Of a stretch of DNA of 39,947 nucleotides, positions 27,073 to 35,382 are shown in pieces (within the stretch, counting starts at the first letter, position 1; each line of letters starts with the position of its first letter). The DNA comes from an uncultured Porphyromonadaceae bacterium (lineage in GTDB: Bacteria > Bacteroidota > Bacteroidia > Bacteroidales > Muribaculaceae). The position numbers were made by a program, and so were the translations under genes. The stretch lies in assembly GCA_947175205.1 (NCBI GenBank), contig CAMWLS010000022.1:1-39947 (forward strand). Reading direction: 5' to 3'. The notes under the pieces are model-generated. The model saw only the letters and a program-made list of their open reading frames with translations. It did no database searches and was not told where the DNA came from.

Positions 27073-27113
27073 TAGGATTGGCCCTTCACAGTAGGACCAA
27101 TCCTATTTTTTTT
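27073..27113 (+). terminator. Rho-independent terminator of the polysaccharide locus
   Basis: A perfect 9-base stem (TAGGATTGG at 27073-27081 with CCAATCCTA at 27097-27105), a 15-base loop and eight T directly after form a textbook intrinsic terminator. It lies 90 bases after the aminotransferase stop and separates the + strand locus from the convergent acyltransferase gene. Confidence 0.88.
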
Positions 27114-27141
27114 AATTATTCCAACCCTTGTAGAATAGCAA

Positions 27142-28167
27142 TTATTTCTTCCAGAAAAGGAGGCTATATATTTTAGACCATCTAAGGACCCAGACAATAA
27201 TTATACAGCATAGTATAATTATTAAGGAATTTAAGGTTACTATGGGGAATTCCCAAATAGTATTATAAGTTGACTTTATAAAACGGAGGATTGCAGGAGT
27301 TTCAAAATATGCAAGTACAAAATAATGGATTAGATATATTTCCAAAGTCAATGATCCAATAAAAGCAAGTGCTCTAAGAATTACATGATTAGGGAAACTC
27401 CTGGATAAATTGTAGAAGGTAAAAAGCAATATGTAAATACCGGCAACCGGAGTGAGAAGGATAAGATAGCCCCCAATGTATAATGATAATACGAAAGAGA
27501 TGGCGCTTATTATGAAGTAGGGCCACTTTAATAATTTTGTGTTGTATTTATTCCAGAGTATTCTAAATATACAGCCAAGAAATATAAATCTGAGATATGA
27601 AATATAGTGTTCAAAACTGAGAAGATTACTCAGCCCCGTTGAATAGAATGATGTATGACTGGCCACATAACTTTGACAAACAACAGAAATTAATATTAAT
27701 AGCGTAAAGGCAAGAATTCTAACGTGACTTTTAACTCTATTTTTTGTAAATAAATATAATATTGGAATCAGTGTGAAAAAATATAGTACTGATACATACG
27801 TGAACCAATAGCCAACTTTAAATTCATCATACCCCCCCCCTATTACGTCAAAATGATAGAAAATTGCCACGAATAATAAGAAAAATATTATTGTAGGGCA
27901 CAATTGCTTAATAACTCTATTTTTAGTCCTGCGCCATATCAGTTGACTGTTGTATTCTATACTATACATGAAAAATCCACTGATAAAAAAGAATAGAGGC
28001 ATGCGAGTGGTAGAAATAATTGATTTCAAAAAGGTTTGAGAGTGGCACAAATGAGCATATACTACTAAAATCATAGCTACGCCTCTAATCATATCAATCC
28101 ACTCAGCTCTATTTGATATCTTTTTGTCCGCTGGCAAAATTTTTGTGTAAAGATTTCTTGTGACCAT
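27142..28167 (-). CDS. Acyltransferase family 3 (O-acyltransferase) with in-frame G9 tract
   Basis: This 341-residue membrane acyltransferase has the AT3 signature IRGVAMILVVYAHLCHS (R-x10-H) near residues 28-39, RMPLFFFISGFFMYS, GYWFTYVSVLYF, and the closing LEIYLIHYF motif. It belongs to the OafA-like branch and is not a close copy of the two acyltransferases at 2172-4224. Codons 110-112 are three Gly encoded by nine consecutive G (27832-27840). The tract is in frame here, so the gene is intact. Gain or loss of one G would truncate the protein after about a third of its length. It faces the polysaccharide operon tail to tail and is divergent from the operon at 28524. Confidence 0.9.
   Translation of the reverse strand: MVTRNLYTKILPADKKISNRAEWIDMIRGVAMILVVYAHLCHSQTFLKSIISTTRMPLFFFISGFFMYSIEYNSQLIWRRTKNRVIKQLCPTIIFFLLFVAIFYHFDVIGGGYDEFKVGYWFTYVSVLYFFTLIPILYLFTKNRVKSHVRILAFTLLILISVVCQSYVASHTSFYSTGLSNLLSFEHYISYLRFIFLGCIFRILWNKYNTKLLKWPYFIISAISFVLSLYIGGYLILLTPVAGIYILLFTFYNLSRSFPNHVILRALAFIGSLTLEIYLIHYFVLAYFETPAILRFIKSTYNTIWEFPIVTLNSLIIILCCIIIVWVLRWSKIYSLLFWKK
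27832..27840 (-). repeat. G9 homopolymer (coding strand) inside an acyltransferase gene
   Basis: Nine C on the + strand read as GGG GGG GGG, encoding Gly110-112 of the minus-strand acyltransferase. The frame is intact with nine. It is the same base and length as the tract at 2965-2973 in another acyltransferase of the same locus. With eight or ten G the downstream helices and the C-terminal YLIH motif would be lost. Confidence 0.9.
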
Positions 28168-28214
28168 ACTCTTAAATACAGGAAAGTGCGGTTTGCGTAT
28201 AATCTAATGTCTTG

Positions 28215-28222
28215 CAAAAATA
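28215..28222 (-). promoter_or_regulatory. Probable -7 element for the minus-strand acyltransferase
   Basis: Read on the minus strand the bases are TATTTTTG followed by C, a full match to the Bacteroidales TAnnTTTG box. It lies about 48 bases upstream of the acyltransferase ATG. I see no clear TTG -33 element at the usual distance. Confidence 0.42.
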
Positions 28223-28367
28223 CTGAAAATTTTCCATCTTACTGGTATCTATTATGTGATAAGTTTCTCTTGGTATACACATACAGCATCATTTGAGAAC
28301 GATTTTCAATAAAACCAATGAGATGTCAATACGATTTATTAAGAATAGTTAAATATCTTGAGAGTTA

Positions 28368-28397
28368 TTGTGAACTATAAAAATAGTTATACCTTTG
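28368..28397 (+). promoter_or_regulatory. Bacteroidales-type promoter of the BlaI/BlaR operon
   Basis: TTG at 28368-28370 and TACCTTTG at 28390-28397 are separated by 19 bases, an ideal match to the TTG-N19-TAnnTTTG Bacteroidales promoter. The start of transcription should fall near 28403, giving a leader of about 120 bases before the ATG at 28524. Two inverted repeats overlap the spacer and the start site, so the promoter is probably repressed. Confidence 0.75.
28373..28388. promoter_or_regulatory. BlaI/MecI-like operator 1
   Basis: The repeat AACTA-N6-TAGTT lies in the spacer between the -33 and -7 elements. Staphylococcal BlaI/MecI operators are TACTA-N6-TAGTA-like, so half-site and spacing fit. 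A BlaI-family repressor is encoded in the operon that this promoter reads. Confidence 0.65.
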
Positions 28398-28405
28398 CGG
28401 CGTGT

Positions 28406-28421
28406 AACTATTTTTGTAGTT
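28406..28421. promoter_or_regulatory. BlaI/MecI-like operator 2
   Basis: A second AACTA-N6-TAGTT lies just past the -7 element, exactly 33 bases (about three helical turns) from the first copy. It would cover the transcription start. The identical arms but different N6 argue for a selected binding site rather than a copied stretch. Confidence 0.65.
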
Positions 28422-28523
28422 ATGGACGCTGATGAAGATGGCTGCTTGTAGAATCTTCTCTGCATCTGGTATTGTTTAATATCCACTATTAAGAATTATC
28501 GTTAGGCAATCTTTATATTGTAG

Positions 28524-31103
28524 ATGAAAGGCTTCATTACATACCTGGTCTTGCAGTTTGTTGTGGCAGTTGCCGCAGCGCAAGTTAATGTGGCCGGTAC
28601 GGTTATAGAGATGGAGACTTATGAGCCGGTGATGGGTGCCTCTGTTATTGTTAAGGGAGCTGACGGCAAGATAAAGAAATATTCTATATCCAAGGCTAAT
28701 GGTGGTTTCGCTATGTCATTGCCTTCTGTTGCCGGTTGTCAGTTAGAGGTGTCCGTGATGGGTTACGCCAAAAAAACTATACCTCTTGACAATGTATCTT
28801 TCCCTATTGAAATCCTGCTTGAACAGGAAACAACGGTTCTGAAAGAATTCGCGGTGAAGGCTGACAGGATTAGGGAGCAAGGTGATACCATAACCTATAC
28901 CGTTGGAAGTTTTGCGCAACAGCAAGACCGCTCTATAGGCGATGTTCTTAAACGTATGCCCGGTATAAATGTGGAGAGCTCAGGAAAGATACAGTATCAA
29001 GGTGAGGATATAAATAAGTTCTACATTGAAGGTTCTGATCTGCTGGGTGGCAAATACGGCATAGCCACAAACGGTATAAGCCACGAGGATGTGGGTGCGG
29101 TTGAGGTGATGGAGAACCATCAGCCGATGCAGGTGCTGTCGGGCATATCTTTCTCCGACAAAGCTGCTATCAACCTCAAACTGAAGAACAAGACAAAGGC
29201 TACATGGAGTTTTCACGGTGATGCCGGAGGCGGCTATTCATGGCAGCCCGAAGGTGCGATATGGGATGGCGAGCTGTTCGCTATGGCAGTAATGCCCAAT
29301 TTCCAGAATATTACGACATTCAAGTCCAACAACATCGGAGAAGACCTCTCGGCTCAGGCCACGGATTTTTTCGCTTCTCGTCGTGGTACAGACCTGAGCC
29401 AATATGTCAGTGTGTCGCTCCCCGGAGTGCCTAATCTCAACCGGAAACGCACGCTGTTCAACCGCTCCGCACTTGTTTCGACCAATGCGCTATGGAAACT
29501 CGGGCGTGGCGAGTTCAAGGCTCAGATTGACTACTCTTTCAATCGCGTTACGGCAGACGCAGCCAACATAACGACATATTTTCTCAATGAAGGCAACCGT
29601 GTCGTTACCGAGAACCGCAGCGGTGTTGAACGCTCACACTCGCTGTCGGGCAAGTTTATCTATGAGCTGAACCAGAAGACAGCGTTCATTAACAACACCC
29701 TGAAAACCAACATCGACTGGGATGATGTGCGCCTCGGCGTTACCGGCTCACTGCCAAACGACCAGACTGCATCGCTCCCCGACTACTATGTCGGCAATGA
29801 CTTCAAACTTATAAAGAGATTCAACGGCAAGCATTTAGTGACCTTTATAAGCAAGAATGAATGGGAGTCGCTGCCGCAGACCCTTTCCGTGTCGATAAAT
29901 GACGGGCTTATGCGTCAGCATGTCAAAGACCATGCTTTCTATACCAACGAGAGTGCTGCTTACGCTTTTTCCGTCAAGGGTATCACAATCAGTCTTGAAG
30001 GAGGCGTAAAAGGGTATTTCCGCACCCTCAACACCGGGCTACCTGATATGCCTGAAGAAATACCCGGTATGACAACCAATGTGCTCAGCACAAATTATTT
30101 AACACTATATGCTACCCCGAAATTTGAGTATTGGGTAAAACGGGTGAATTTCTCGCTCAGTACTCCCGTCAGCTTTGCTCATTATACTTTCAACAAGGCT
30201 CTCGCCAACTGCAGCGAGGTATATTTTTCGCCATCACTGAGCTTGAACTGGAAACCAAACAACCCGGTCTCTGTAAGCCTTCGTGGTGGCACAGGCCGTT
30301 CTCCCATGGATTTGAATCTCATACATCCGGGATACATAATGACAGATTATAGATCATTCCGGCGCGGAATGGATGCTTTCTGCAGCTCCACCGCCCGGAA
30401 CGTGTCTGCAAATCTGTCATATAAACATACAAGGCATGGACTGTTTGCCAATGCCTATGTCTTACACTCTTGGTCCCATAATCCCTATACATTGGAGCAG
30501 CAGCTGTACGGCGATTATATAATTTATTCCTACAGCGCGGCAGAAAACCACGGCCGTATATTTATGGCAAGTGGGAACATAGGCAAGACTCTTGATTTTA
30601 TACGTGGCAGCGCAAATATCAGTGGTTCATTCAGCAACCATAAAACACACCTGATTTCAGAAATGAGCCCTGTAAATTCAGTAGGAACAGTGTGGTCCGT
30701 AGGAGCAAAGATTAACGGTTCTCCTCTCAGATGGCTAAGTTTTGATTACAGGCTTTTGTTATCTTCAAATCAACTCTCCATAAATGGTACAAACGCATCA
30801 TGGCTTGGAAACATGGAGAATGAGCTATTATTAAATATCATGCCCTACCGCAAATGGGAATGGCACGTCAGTGGTGAGTACTACCGTAACGAGCTGACTT
30901 CAAACCAGTTCAAAAGCATGTTTTTACTTGACACAAAGCTGATATACAGGCTCAATAAACGCCTGGAACTTTCAGCAGTGTTGAGCAACATATTCAATCA
31001 GCGTATTTACAATTACACCATTTACAATCAAATATCTTCATTTGAGAGCCAACGATGGCTCCGAGGACGTGAACTTCTAATCTCAATATCCCTAAGAAAA
31101 TGA
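28524..31103 (+). CDS. CarboxypepD_reg/plug outer-membrane barrel protein (TonB-receptor-like)
   Basis: This 859-residue outer-membrane protein has a signal peptide at residues 1-19 (cleavage after AAAQ region) and a CarboxypepD_reg-like domain at about 22-95 (VAGTVIEMETYEPVMGASV). A plug-like domain follows at about 110-205 (DTITYTVGSFAQQQDRSIGDVLKRMPGI). The remainder is beta-barrel-like. No TonB box is obvious and the chain ends in Lys rather than Phe, so TonB dependence is unproven. It is close to the class of Bacteroidetes plug/barrel proteins found beside GLPGLI proteins, to which it is coupled by an ATGA overlap. It is first in the BlaI-controlled operon. Its substrate is unknown. Confidence 0.85.
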   Translation: MKGFITYLVLQFVVAVAAAQVNVAGTVIEMETYEPVMGASVIVKGADGKIKKYSISKANGGFAMSLPSVAGCQLEVSVMGYAKKTIPLDNVSFPIEILLEQETTVLKEFAVKADRIREQGDTITYTVGSFAQQQDRSIGDVLKRMPGINVESSGKIQYQGEDINKFYIEGSDLLGGKYGIATNGISHEDVGAVEVMENHQPMQVLSGISFSDKAAINLKLKNKTKATWSFHGDAGGGYSWQPEGAIWDGELFAMAVMPNFQNITTFKSNNIGEDLSAQATDFFASRRGTDLSQYVSVSLPGVPNLNRKRTLFNRSALVSTNALWKLGRGEFKAQIDYSFNRVTADAANITTYFLNEGNRVVTENRSGVERSHSLSGKFIYELNQKTAFINNTLKTNIDWDDVRLGVTGSLPNDQTASLPDYYVGNDFKLIKRFNGKHLVTFISKNEWESLPQTLSVSINDGLMRQHVKDHAFYTNESAAYAFSVKGITISLEGGVKGYFRTLNTGLPDMPEEIPGMTTNVLSTNYLTLYATPKFEYWVKRVNFSLSTPVSFAHYTFNKALANCSEVYFSPSLSLNWKPNNPVSVSLRGGTGRSPMDLNLIHPGYIMTDYRSFRRGMDAFCSSTARNVSANLSYKHTRHGLFANAYVLHSWSHNPYTLEQQLYGDYIIYSYSAAENHGRIFMASGNIGKTLDFIRGSANISGSFSNHKTHLISEMSPVNSVGTVWSVGAKINGSPLRWLSFDYRLLLSSNQLSINGTNASWLGNMENELLLNIMPYRKWEWHVSGEYYRNELTSNQFKSMFLLDTKLIYRLNKRLELSAVLSNIFNQRIYNYTIYNQISSFESQRWLRGRELLISISLRK

Positions 31104-31960
31104 ACAGGCTAATAAAAACAATTTTCATGTGCTCTGTAGCCGTGGCAGCCATGGCACAGAACAAGGCTGAAATCATGGTGAGCTATGACACATCGTACCC
31201 TAACAAATTCGGTAAAGTCATCACCGGCAAAATGTCGCTTTTGGCTTCTTCAACAGATGCCAAGTATTTCAACGAATTAAGCCTCTGGGTGGATTCGTTG
31301 AAGTCAACCCCGGAGGGAAAGGCTCAATACAAGGAGATAATCAAGAAAACGTGCATGACTGTTGAGCCTGACGGTACAGTCTCATTTGACCTGAGTAAAG
31401 GTCCGGTAAAACAGACTGACAGCTATGTCTTCACTAATCTTGCCGGTGAGTCTCTGACGCATTACAATAAGTTTGGAGAAGATTATGGATATTATACTGA
31501 ACCGCTGTCTGAGATGCAATGGACTATTGTGGAAGATTCCATCACCACTGTTCTTGCCTATGAATGCATAATGGCTGAAAGTGATTATCACGGGCGGCAC
31601 TGGAAAGCATGGTTTACGCCGGAGTTGCCGTTGCAATTCGGCCCGTGGAAACTTCACGGACTCCCCGGCCTCATTCTTAAAGCTGAAGCCAATGGCGGTT
31701 TCACATTTGTGGCCACAGGACTTGAACGCACAGACCGCATTATGTCACCCATGTATATGCAGGCAGACTATTCCAGAGTTGACCGTAAAGAGGCTCTGAA
31801 AAATGCTGAATATTTTGCCAACAATGAAGAACGCATTATGAATGCCCAAGGCCAAAATGTTAAAATATACTCTACAGATGATGAGGGCAATAAAATTGAG
31901 ACTCCTGAATACGATGGCCTCAAGCACAATATTGAGCCTGATTACAAATTAGATAAATAA
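31100..31960 (+). CDS. GLPGLI family protein
   Basis: This exported protein of a Bacteroidetes family of unknown function has a signal peptide at residues 1-19 (MFMCSVAVAAMAQ region). The family-naming motif HGLPGLILKAE lies at residues 187-192, preceded by WKAWFTPELPLQFGPWKL. The length of 286 is normal. Family members often sit beside plug/barrel outer-membrane proteins, as here. It overlaps the barrel gene by ATGA and ends two bases before the repressor gene, so the three are one transcript. Confidence 0.88.
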   Translation: MNRLIKTIFMCSVAVAAMAQNKAEIMVSYDTSYPNKFGKVITGKMSLLASSTDAKYFNELSLWVDSLKSTPEGKAQYKEIIKKTCMTVEPDGTVSFDLSKGPVKQTDSYVFTNLAGESLTHYNKFGEDYGYYTEPLSEMQWTIVEDSITTVLAYECIMAESDYHGRHWKAWFTPELPLQFGPWKLHGLPGLILKAEANGGFTFVATGLERTDRIMSPMYMQADYSRVDRKEALKNAEYFANNEERIMNAQGQNVKIYSTDDEGNKIETPEYDGLKHNIEPDYKLDK

Positions 31961-31962
31961 TT

Positions 31963-32340
31963 ATGAGAAAGATGTCCAAGGACCAGCTTACTCCTAAGGA
32001 GGAGGAACTTATGCAGATCTTGTGGGAGAACGAGCCAGCTCTAATCTCTAAACTTATAGAACTCTATCCCGACCCCAAGCCTCATTTCAATACGGTATCA
32101 ACCGTTATGCGCCGTCTGGAGGCAAAAGGTGTGGTGGGACACAATGATGTAGGAGGTTCCTATCACTACTATGCCATAGCTAAAAAAGAAGATTTCAGAA
32201 ACCGGAGCTTCATGAATTTTATAAAGAATTATTTCGGTGGCAGTTATTACGGAGCCGTTTCAGCGCTTGTGGCTGAGGATAAGATAACAGCAGAAGAATT
32301 AAAAGAACTGCTCAACCTTGTTGAGCAAAAGGGCAAATAA
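31963..32340 (+). CDS. blaI: BlaI/MecI/CopY family repressor
   Basis: This 125-residue winged-helix repressor starts with LTPKEEELMQILWENEPALI, typical of BlaI. The recognition region is HFNTVSTVMRRLEAKGVVGH and a dimerisation tail ends VAEDKITAEELKELLNLVEQ. BlaI proteins bind TACTA-N6-TAGTA-like operators and are cleaved after signalling by their BlaR1 partner, encoded next. Two such operators lie in the operon's promoter, so negative autoregulation is likely. A second in-frame ATG at 31972 is possible. Confidence 0.92.
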   Translation: MRKMSKDQLTPKEEELMQILWENEPALISKLIELYPDPKPHFNTVSTVMRRLEAKGVVGHNDVGGSYHYYAIAKKEDFRNRSFMNFIKNYFGGSYYGAVSALVAEDKITAEELKELLNLVEQKGK

Positions 32341-32341
32341 G

Positions 32342-33778
32342 ATGGGCGCTTTTTTATCTTATTCACTTATCAGCGGGCTTTTTATGCTCTCAATGTATCT
32401 TGCTTACCGCGTGTTCCTGGCAAGAGAGAACCAGCATGGTTTTAACAGAGTTGTTCTCTTGCTTATTTATGGGATATCATTCTTGTCCTTAACCATAGCG
32501 TCAGCTTTCAGTGACTTATTCTCTGAATCTTCAGCAACGCAAATGAGTATGGGAAACATAGATATACCCGGCTCAGCGGTTGTCACCGTTGATGCTCCAT
32601 TATGGGGTACGGTTCTTATTTGGATTTTTGCGGGCGGGATGCTTGTCATTACCGTTAAATCACTTATAACGTGGTATCTTCTCAGGAAGGTGATTAATAC
32701 AGGGGAGAAGATGAAGTGTGATGGCTATACACTTGTGATAGTTGACAGTGACCGCTTTTCACCGTTCAGCTGGATAAGATATATGGTCATCAGCAAAAGG
32801 GATTATGAGGAAGATAACAGGTCAATTATAACGCATGAACTGAAACATATTTCATGCCGGCACTGGTTGGATTTATTACTCGCCCAGGCTGTATGCATCA
32901 TAAACTGGTTTAATCCGGTGGCATGGCTTATGCGTGATGAAATAATGCTCACGCATGAATATCAGGCAGATATGGCCGTAATGAACAGTGGTTATGATGC
33001 ACCTGAATATCAGAGATTATTAATAAAGAAAGCTGTTGGCGCCAGATTCCCGTCCTTAGCCAACAGCCTGAATCATAGTAAACTTAAAAAACGTATAACC
33101 ATGATGTACAAAGAAAAAAGTTGTGCAGTGAGCAAATTAAAAGCTCTTGCACTTGTGCCTACGTTCGCGTTGGCTATTGGAGTGGTAGCAGTCCCGTCAG
33201 TGAAGGCTGCGGTGTCTACCATAAGCAACAGCGAACTTATTGTCAGCAAAGATAGCCAAAAGGACAAGTCTGACAAAGCTTCTGTCAAGATATTCAGAGT
33301 TACCAATATCAATAATAATGGCAATGTAACCAATGTAACCATTGTAGGGGAAGGACTCGGAGATAACCTTACCGTATCAGGCGGAACATTTACCACTCTG
33401 GGCAAGACCTATAATGCAACAGCTCTGGGATGTACACTGATTAATGGGAAAGCCACCATTATTGCCACGTTCCCATTTACTGATGAGTATGAGAACTCAA
33501 GCATGACGCTGCAGGTAAATGGAGAAGAAATACCCTTTAATCTTGAAAACTTTTTCAATAACGCGCAGACCATATCTGTAAACTCTGAAGCAGGAAAACA
33601 GCCGGGCAATGCCTTTGTTATACACGGTAGTGACTCAGAAGGCCTTGACGGGATGGAAATTTATGTTGATGGCAAAAAGATCACGCAGTCTGAGTTAAAG
33701 GGATTAGCTCCTGATAAAATAGCATCTATAGAGATTGACAAGAATAAAAAGGCCATTAAGGTTATTCTTAAGAAATAA
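32342..33778 (+). CDS. blaR1: BlaR1/MecR1-like M56 membrane metalloprotease
   Basis: This sensor-type zinc protease has N-terminal helices at about 3-25, 36-55 and 88-112, and the zinc motif HELKH at 165-169. A second-site Glu lies in HEYQAD, and a further helix at about 268-288 leads into a periplasmic part. Instead of the penicillin-binding sensor domain of staphylococcal BlaR1, the C-terminal 190 residues are beta-rich. They end in a plug-like segment (DGMEIYVDGKKITQSELKGL), so the signal is unlikely to be a simple beta-lactam copy. The ATG at 32342 is preferred (one base after the blaI stop); 32318 would overlap blaI. Confidence 0.88.
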   Translation: MGAFLSYSLISGLFMLSMYLAYRVFLARENQHGFNRVVLLLIYGISFLSLTIASAFSDLFSESSATQMSMGNIDIPGSAVVTVDAPLWGTVLIWIFAGGMLVITVKSLITWYLLRKVINTGEKMKCDGYTLVIVDSDRFSPFSWIRYMVISKRDYEEDNRSIITHELKHISCRHWLDLLLAQAVCIINWFNPVAWLMRDEIMLTHEYQADMAVMNSGYDAPEYQRLLIKKAVGARFPSLANSLNHSKLKKRITMMYKEKSCAVSKLKALALVPTFALAIGVVAVPSVKAAVSTISNSELIVSKDSQKDKSDKASVKIFRVTNINNNGNVTNVTIVGEGLGDNLTVSGGTFTTLGKTYNATALGCTLINGKATIIATFPFTDEYENSSMTLQVNGEEIPFNLENFFNNAQTISVNSEAGKQPGNAFVIHGSDSEGLDGMEIYVDGKKITQSELKGLAPDKIASIEIDKNKKAIKVILKK

Positions 33779-33843
33779 AAACAGCTTTTCATTATTTTAG
33801 ACCTCGTTCTCCGGCAATACCAAATATTGCGGACCGGTGCCTT

Positions 33844-33881
33844 GAGGGTGTGTCAAAATGCAAATTTTGAACTACACCCTC
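33844..33881 (+). terminator. Long inverted repeat, possible terminator
   Basis: Arms GAGGGTGT (33844-33851) and ACACCCTC (33874-33881) enclose a second complementary pair, TCAAAAT and ATTTTGA, making one long stem with small bulges. It lies 66 bases after the blaR1 stop. No T run follows, so it may act as an mRNA 3' stabiliser, a bidirectional terminator, or be a dispersed repeat. Confidence 0.5.
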
Positions 33882-34083
33882 CTTGTTGTGTAAGAATAGG
33901 TCAGATGCAAGGCACTGATGATAACGCTGAGGGAGCATACAGAAGAGTGTGACCTAAGCCGAATTTTGAAAGTATCACCGCAGATGGCCTATTATGGCAC
34001 ATAGCCTTGTTAACATTACTCCATTCATAGAAGTCTTTTTCATATTTTAACAGCGTATATTTCAGTCTCGCAGGATAATGTTG

Positions 34084-34091
34084 TATCTTTG
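34084..34091 (+). promoter_or_regulatory. Probable -7 element of the PD40 protein gene
   Basis: TATCTTTG is a full match to TAnnTTTG. The -33 position about 19 bases upstream reads TTC rather than TTG. Transcription from it would start only about 10 bases before the ATG at 34108, so the leader would be very short. Confidence 0.45.
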
Positions 34092-34107
34092 AGAACAAAT
34101 TAAGAAT

Positions 34108-35328
34108 ATGAAAAGACCTTTTTTCATTTGCAGTATCATAGCTTTAGCCGGGTTAACAGGATTTGGAGCGCCTAAAAAGAAAACGGTTAAAGATGCTTCA
34201 GAGATTTATGCTGAGGTTCAGGAGGCTATAAGGAACTATAATCCGGAAAAGGCCACTGAACTGTTGGATGAATATGAAGCATCATTGCGCAAGAGCAAGA
34301 AGCCCGCTCCGGCTGAGGTTGAGATACTGGCATCGCGTCTTGTAACCATGAACAATATGCTGGATCGCGTTCAGAAGATAGCCGTAGTGGATACTTTTAC
34401 GGTTGATAGTACGGCCTTCATTGACTGTTTCAGACTGAGTGCGTCAGCCGGAAAGCCTGGGATAGATGCCACAGGAATAATGTCCTTTATACCGGAGAGT
34501 GCAAGAGAAGTCTTCACAGAAAGAAAAAATAAGGATGGCTGGTTTAGACTGGTTAGCGGTGGTATTCTTGATGATGGAACCCGTGAGGTGCTTGATGAAA
34601 TTAGCTTTGCTGATGCCGGTGAAGATGATGCTGATGATGCTGAATTTAACATGCGTTACCCCGTTCTTGCCGATGATGGTGAGACACTATATTTTGCAGC
34701 TGATTCAGAGAACTCTATCGGAGGGCTTGACATATTCATGAGCAGAAGAACTGAGAACGGAACATTTACTCGTCCACAGAACATGGGTATGCCCTTTAAT
34801 TCTCCCTATAATGATTTCCTCTATGTTGAGGACCACGAAAGTGGTTTGGGCTGGTGGGTGACTGATAGAAATCAAGATGCCGGGAAAGTGACAGTTTACC
34901 TTTTTAAATTACCACAGGGCCGTGTAAATGTGGAGATTGATGATTCTGACTTGCGTGCAAGAGCAAAACTAAATCCCGTTTCGGTTTCATTGGCTCCTGA
35001 CCGCGCGGATCTGGCTCGCTCACTGGACAGCCTTGCGGTTGATGAAGAACGTAGTACAGGAGAATGTATTTTGATTATTCCGGGTGGTAAAATGGTTTTC
35101 AGTGGCGCTGATTTAAATAATCCGCAGGCCCGGCAGGCATTGGCTGAACTGCAACAGCTCAATAAAGAACTTGCTGATGCGGAAGCTCGTCTTCAGCAGC
35201 TGAGGAGCCGCTTTGGGAACGGAGATACCTCTGTAAAGGGCGATATTCTTAACCTTGAGCGCAGGCAGCAGAAGGCATATGAAAGCCGTCAGGCAGCTGT
35301 GAACAAGGTAATAAAACTTGAGAAATAA
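34108..35328 (+). CDS. Exported PD40-type (WD40-like) protein with C-terminal coiled coil
   Basis: The function is not known. A signal peptide covers residues 1-20 (ending GLTGFGA). A helical, TPR-like stretch (about 30-90) follows. Around 185-212, PVLADDGETLYFAADSENSIGGLDIFMS is a PD40-type beta-propeller repeat as in TolB and OmpA-associated proteins. The C-terminus (about 340-406) is charged and heptad-like, consistent with a coiled coil. No OmpA peptidoglycan-binding domain is present. It precedes floA by 54 bases and may share its transcript. Confidence 0.72.
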   Translation: MKRPFFICSIIALAGLTGFGAPKKKTVKDASEIYAEVQEAIRNYNPEKATELLDEYEASLRKSKKPAPAEVEILASRLVTMNNMLDRVQKIAVVDTFTVDSTAFIDCFRLSASAGKPGIDATGIMSFIPESAREVFTERKNKDGWFRLVSGGILDDGTREVLDEISFADAGEDDADDAEFNMRYPVLADDGETLYFAADSENSIGGLDIFMSRRTENGTFTRPQNMGMPFNSPYNDFLYVEDHESGLGWWVTDRNQDAGKVTVYLFKLPQGRVNVEIDDSDLRARAKLNPVSVSLAPDRADLARSLDSLAVDEERSTGECILIIPGGKMVFSGADLNNPQARQALAELQQLNKELADAEARLQQLRSRFGNGDTSVKGDILNLERRQQKAYESRQAAVNKVIKLEK

Positions 35329-35382
35329 CAGGTCTCAGAAATCTTGGTATTAAAATAGAAACAGTTTTTAATAAGATATATA

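Larger units (their letters stand above)
28168..28523. other. Divergent promoter region between acyltransferase and BlaI-controlled operon
   Basis: This 356-base gene-free stretch serves two divergent transcripts. Its left part holds a probable minus-strand -7 element. Its centre (28368-28421) holds a strong + strand promoter and two matching inverted repeats. About 100 bases of untranslated leader follow before the + strand gene. The remaining 28223-28367 is AT-rich with nothing I recognise apart from a short GAAAATTTTC palindrome. Confidence 0.6.
33779..34107. other. Intergenic stretch with long inverted repeat and promoter element
   Basis: This 329-base stretch without a convincing gene holds a strong hairpin (33844-33881) just after blaR1 and a TAnnTTTG element before the next gene. 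The middle part (about 33890-34060) has a possible minus-strand frame of 65 codons with no recognisable family, which I do not call. Confidence 0.5.

Noticed and set aside
1-27113. Invertible promoter or recombinase typical of Bacteroides capsule loci
   Set aside because: I found no paired inverted repeats around a promoter and no recombinase gene in the window; the locus start is outside it.
28422-28451. A nine-codon frame just after operator 2 that could be a leader peptide
   Set aside because: It has no ribosome binding signal, no repeated regulatory codons and no terminator or attenuator hairpin after it.
33901-34098. Minus-strand frame of 65 codons between blaR1 and the PD40 gene
   Set aside because: No recognisable family, no promoter or start context, and it crosses the promoter element of the next gene.
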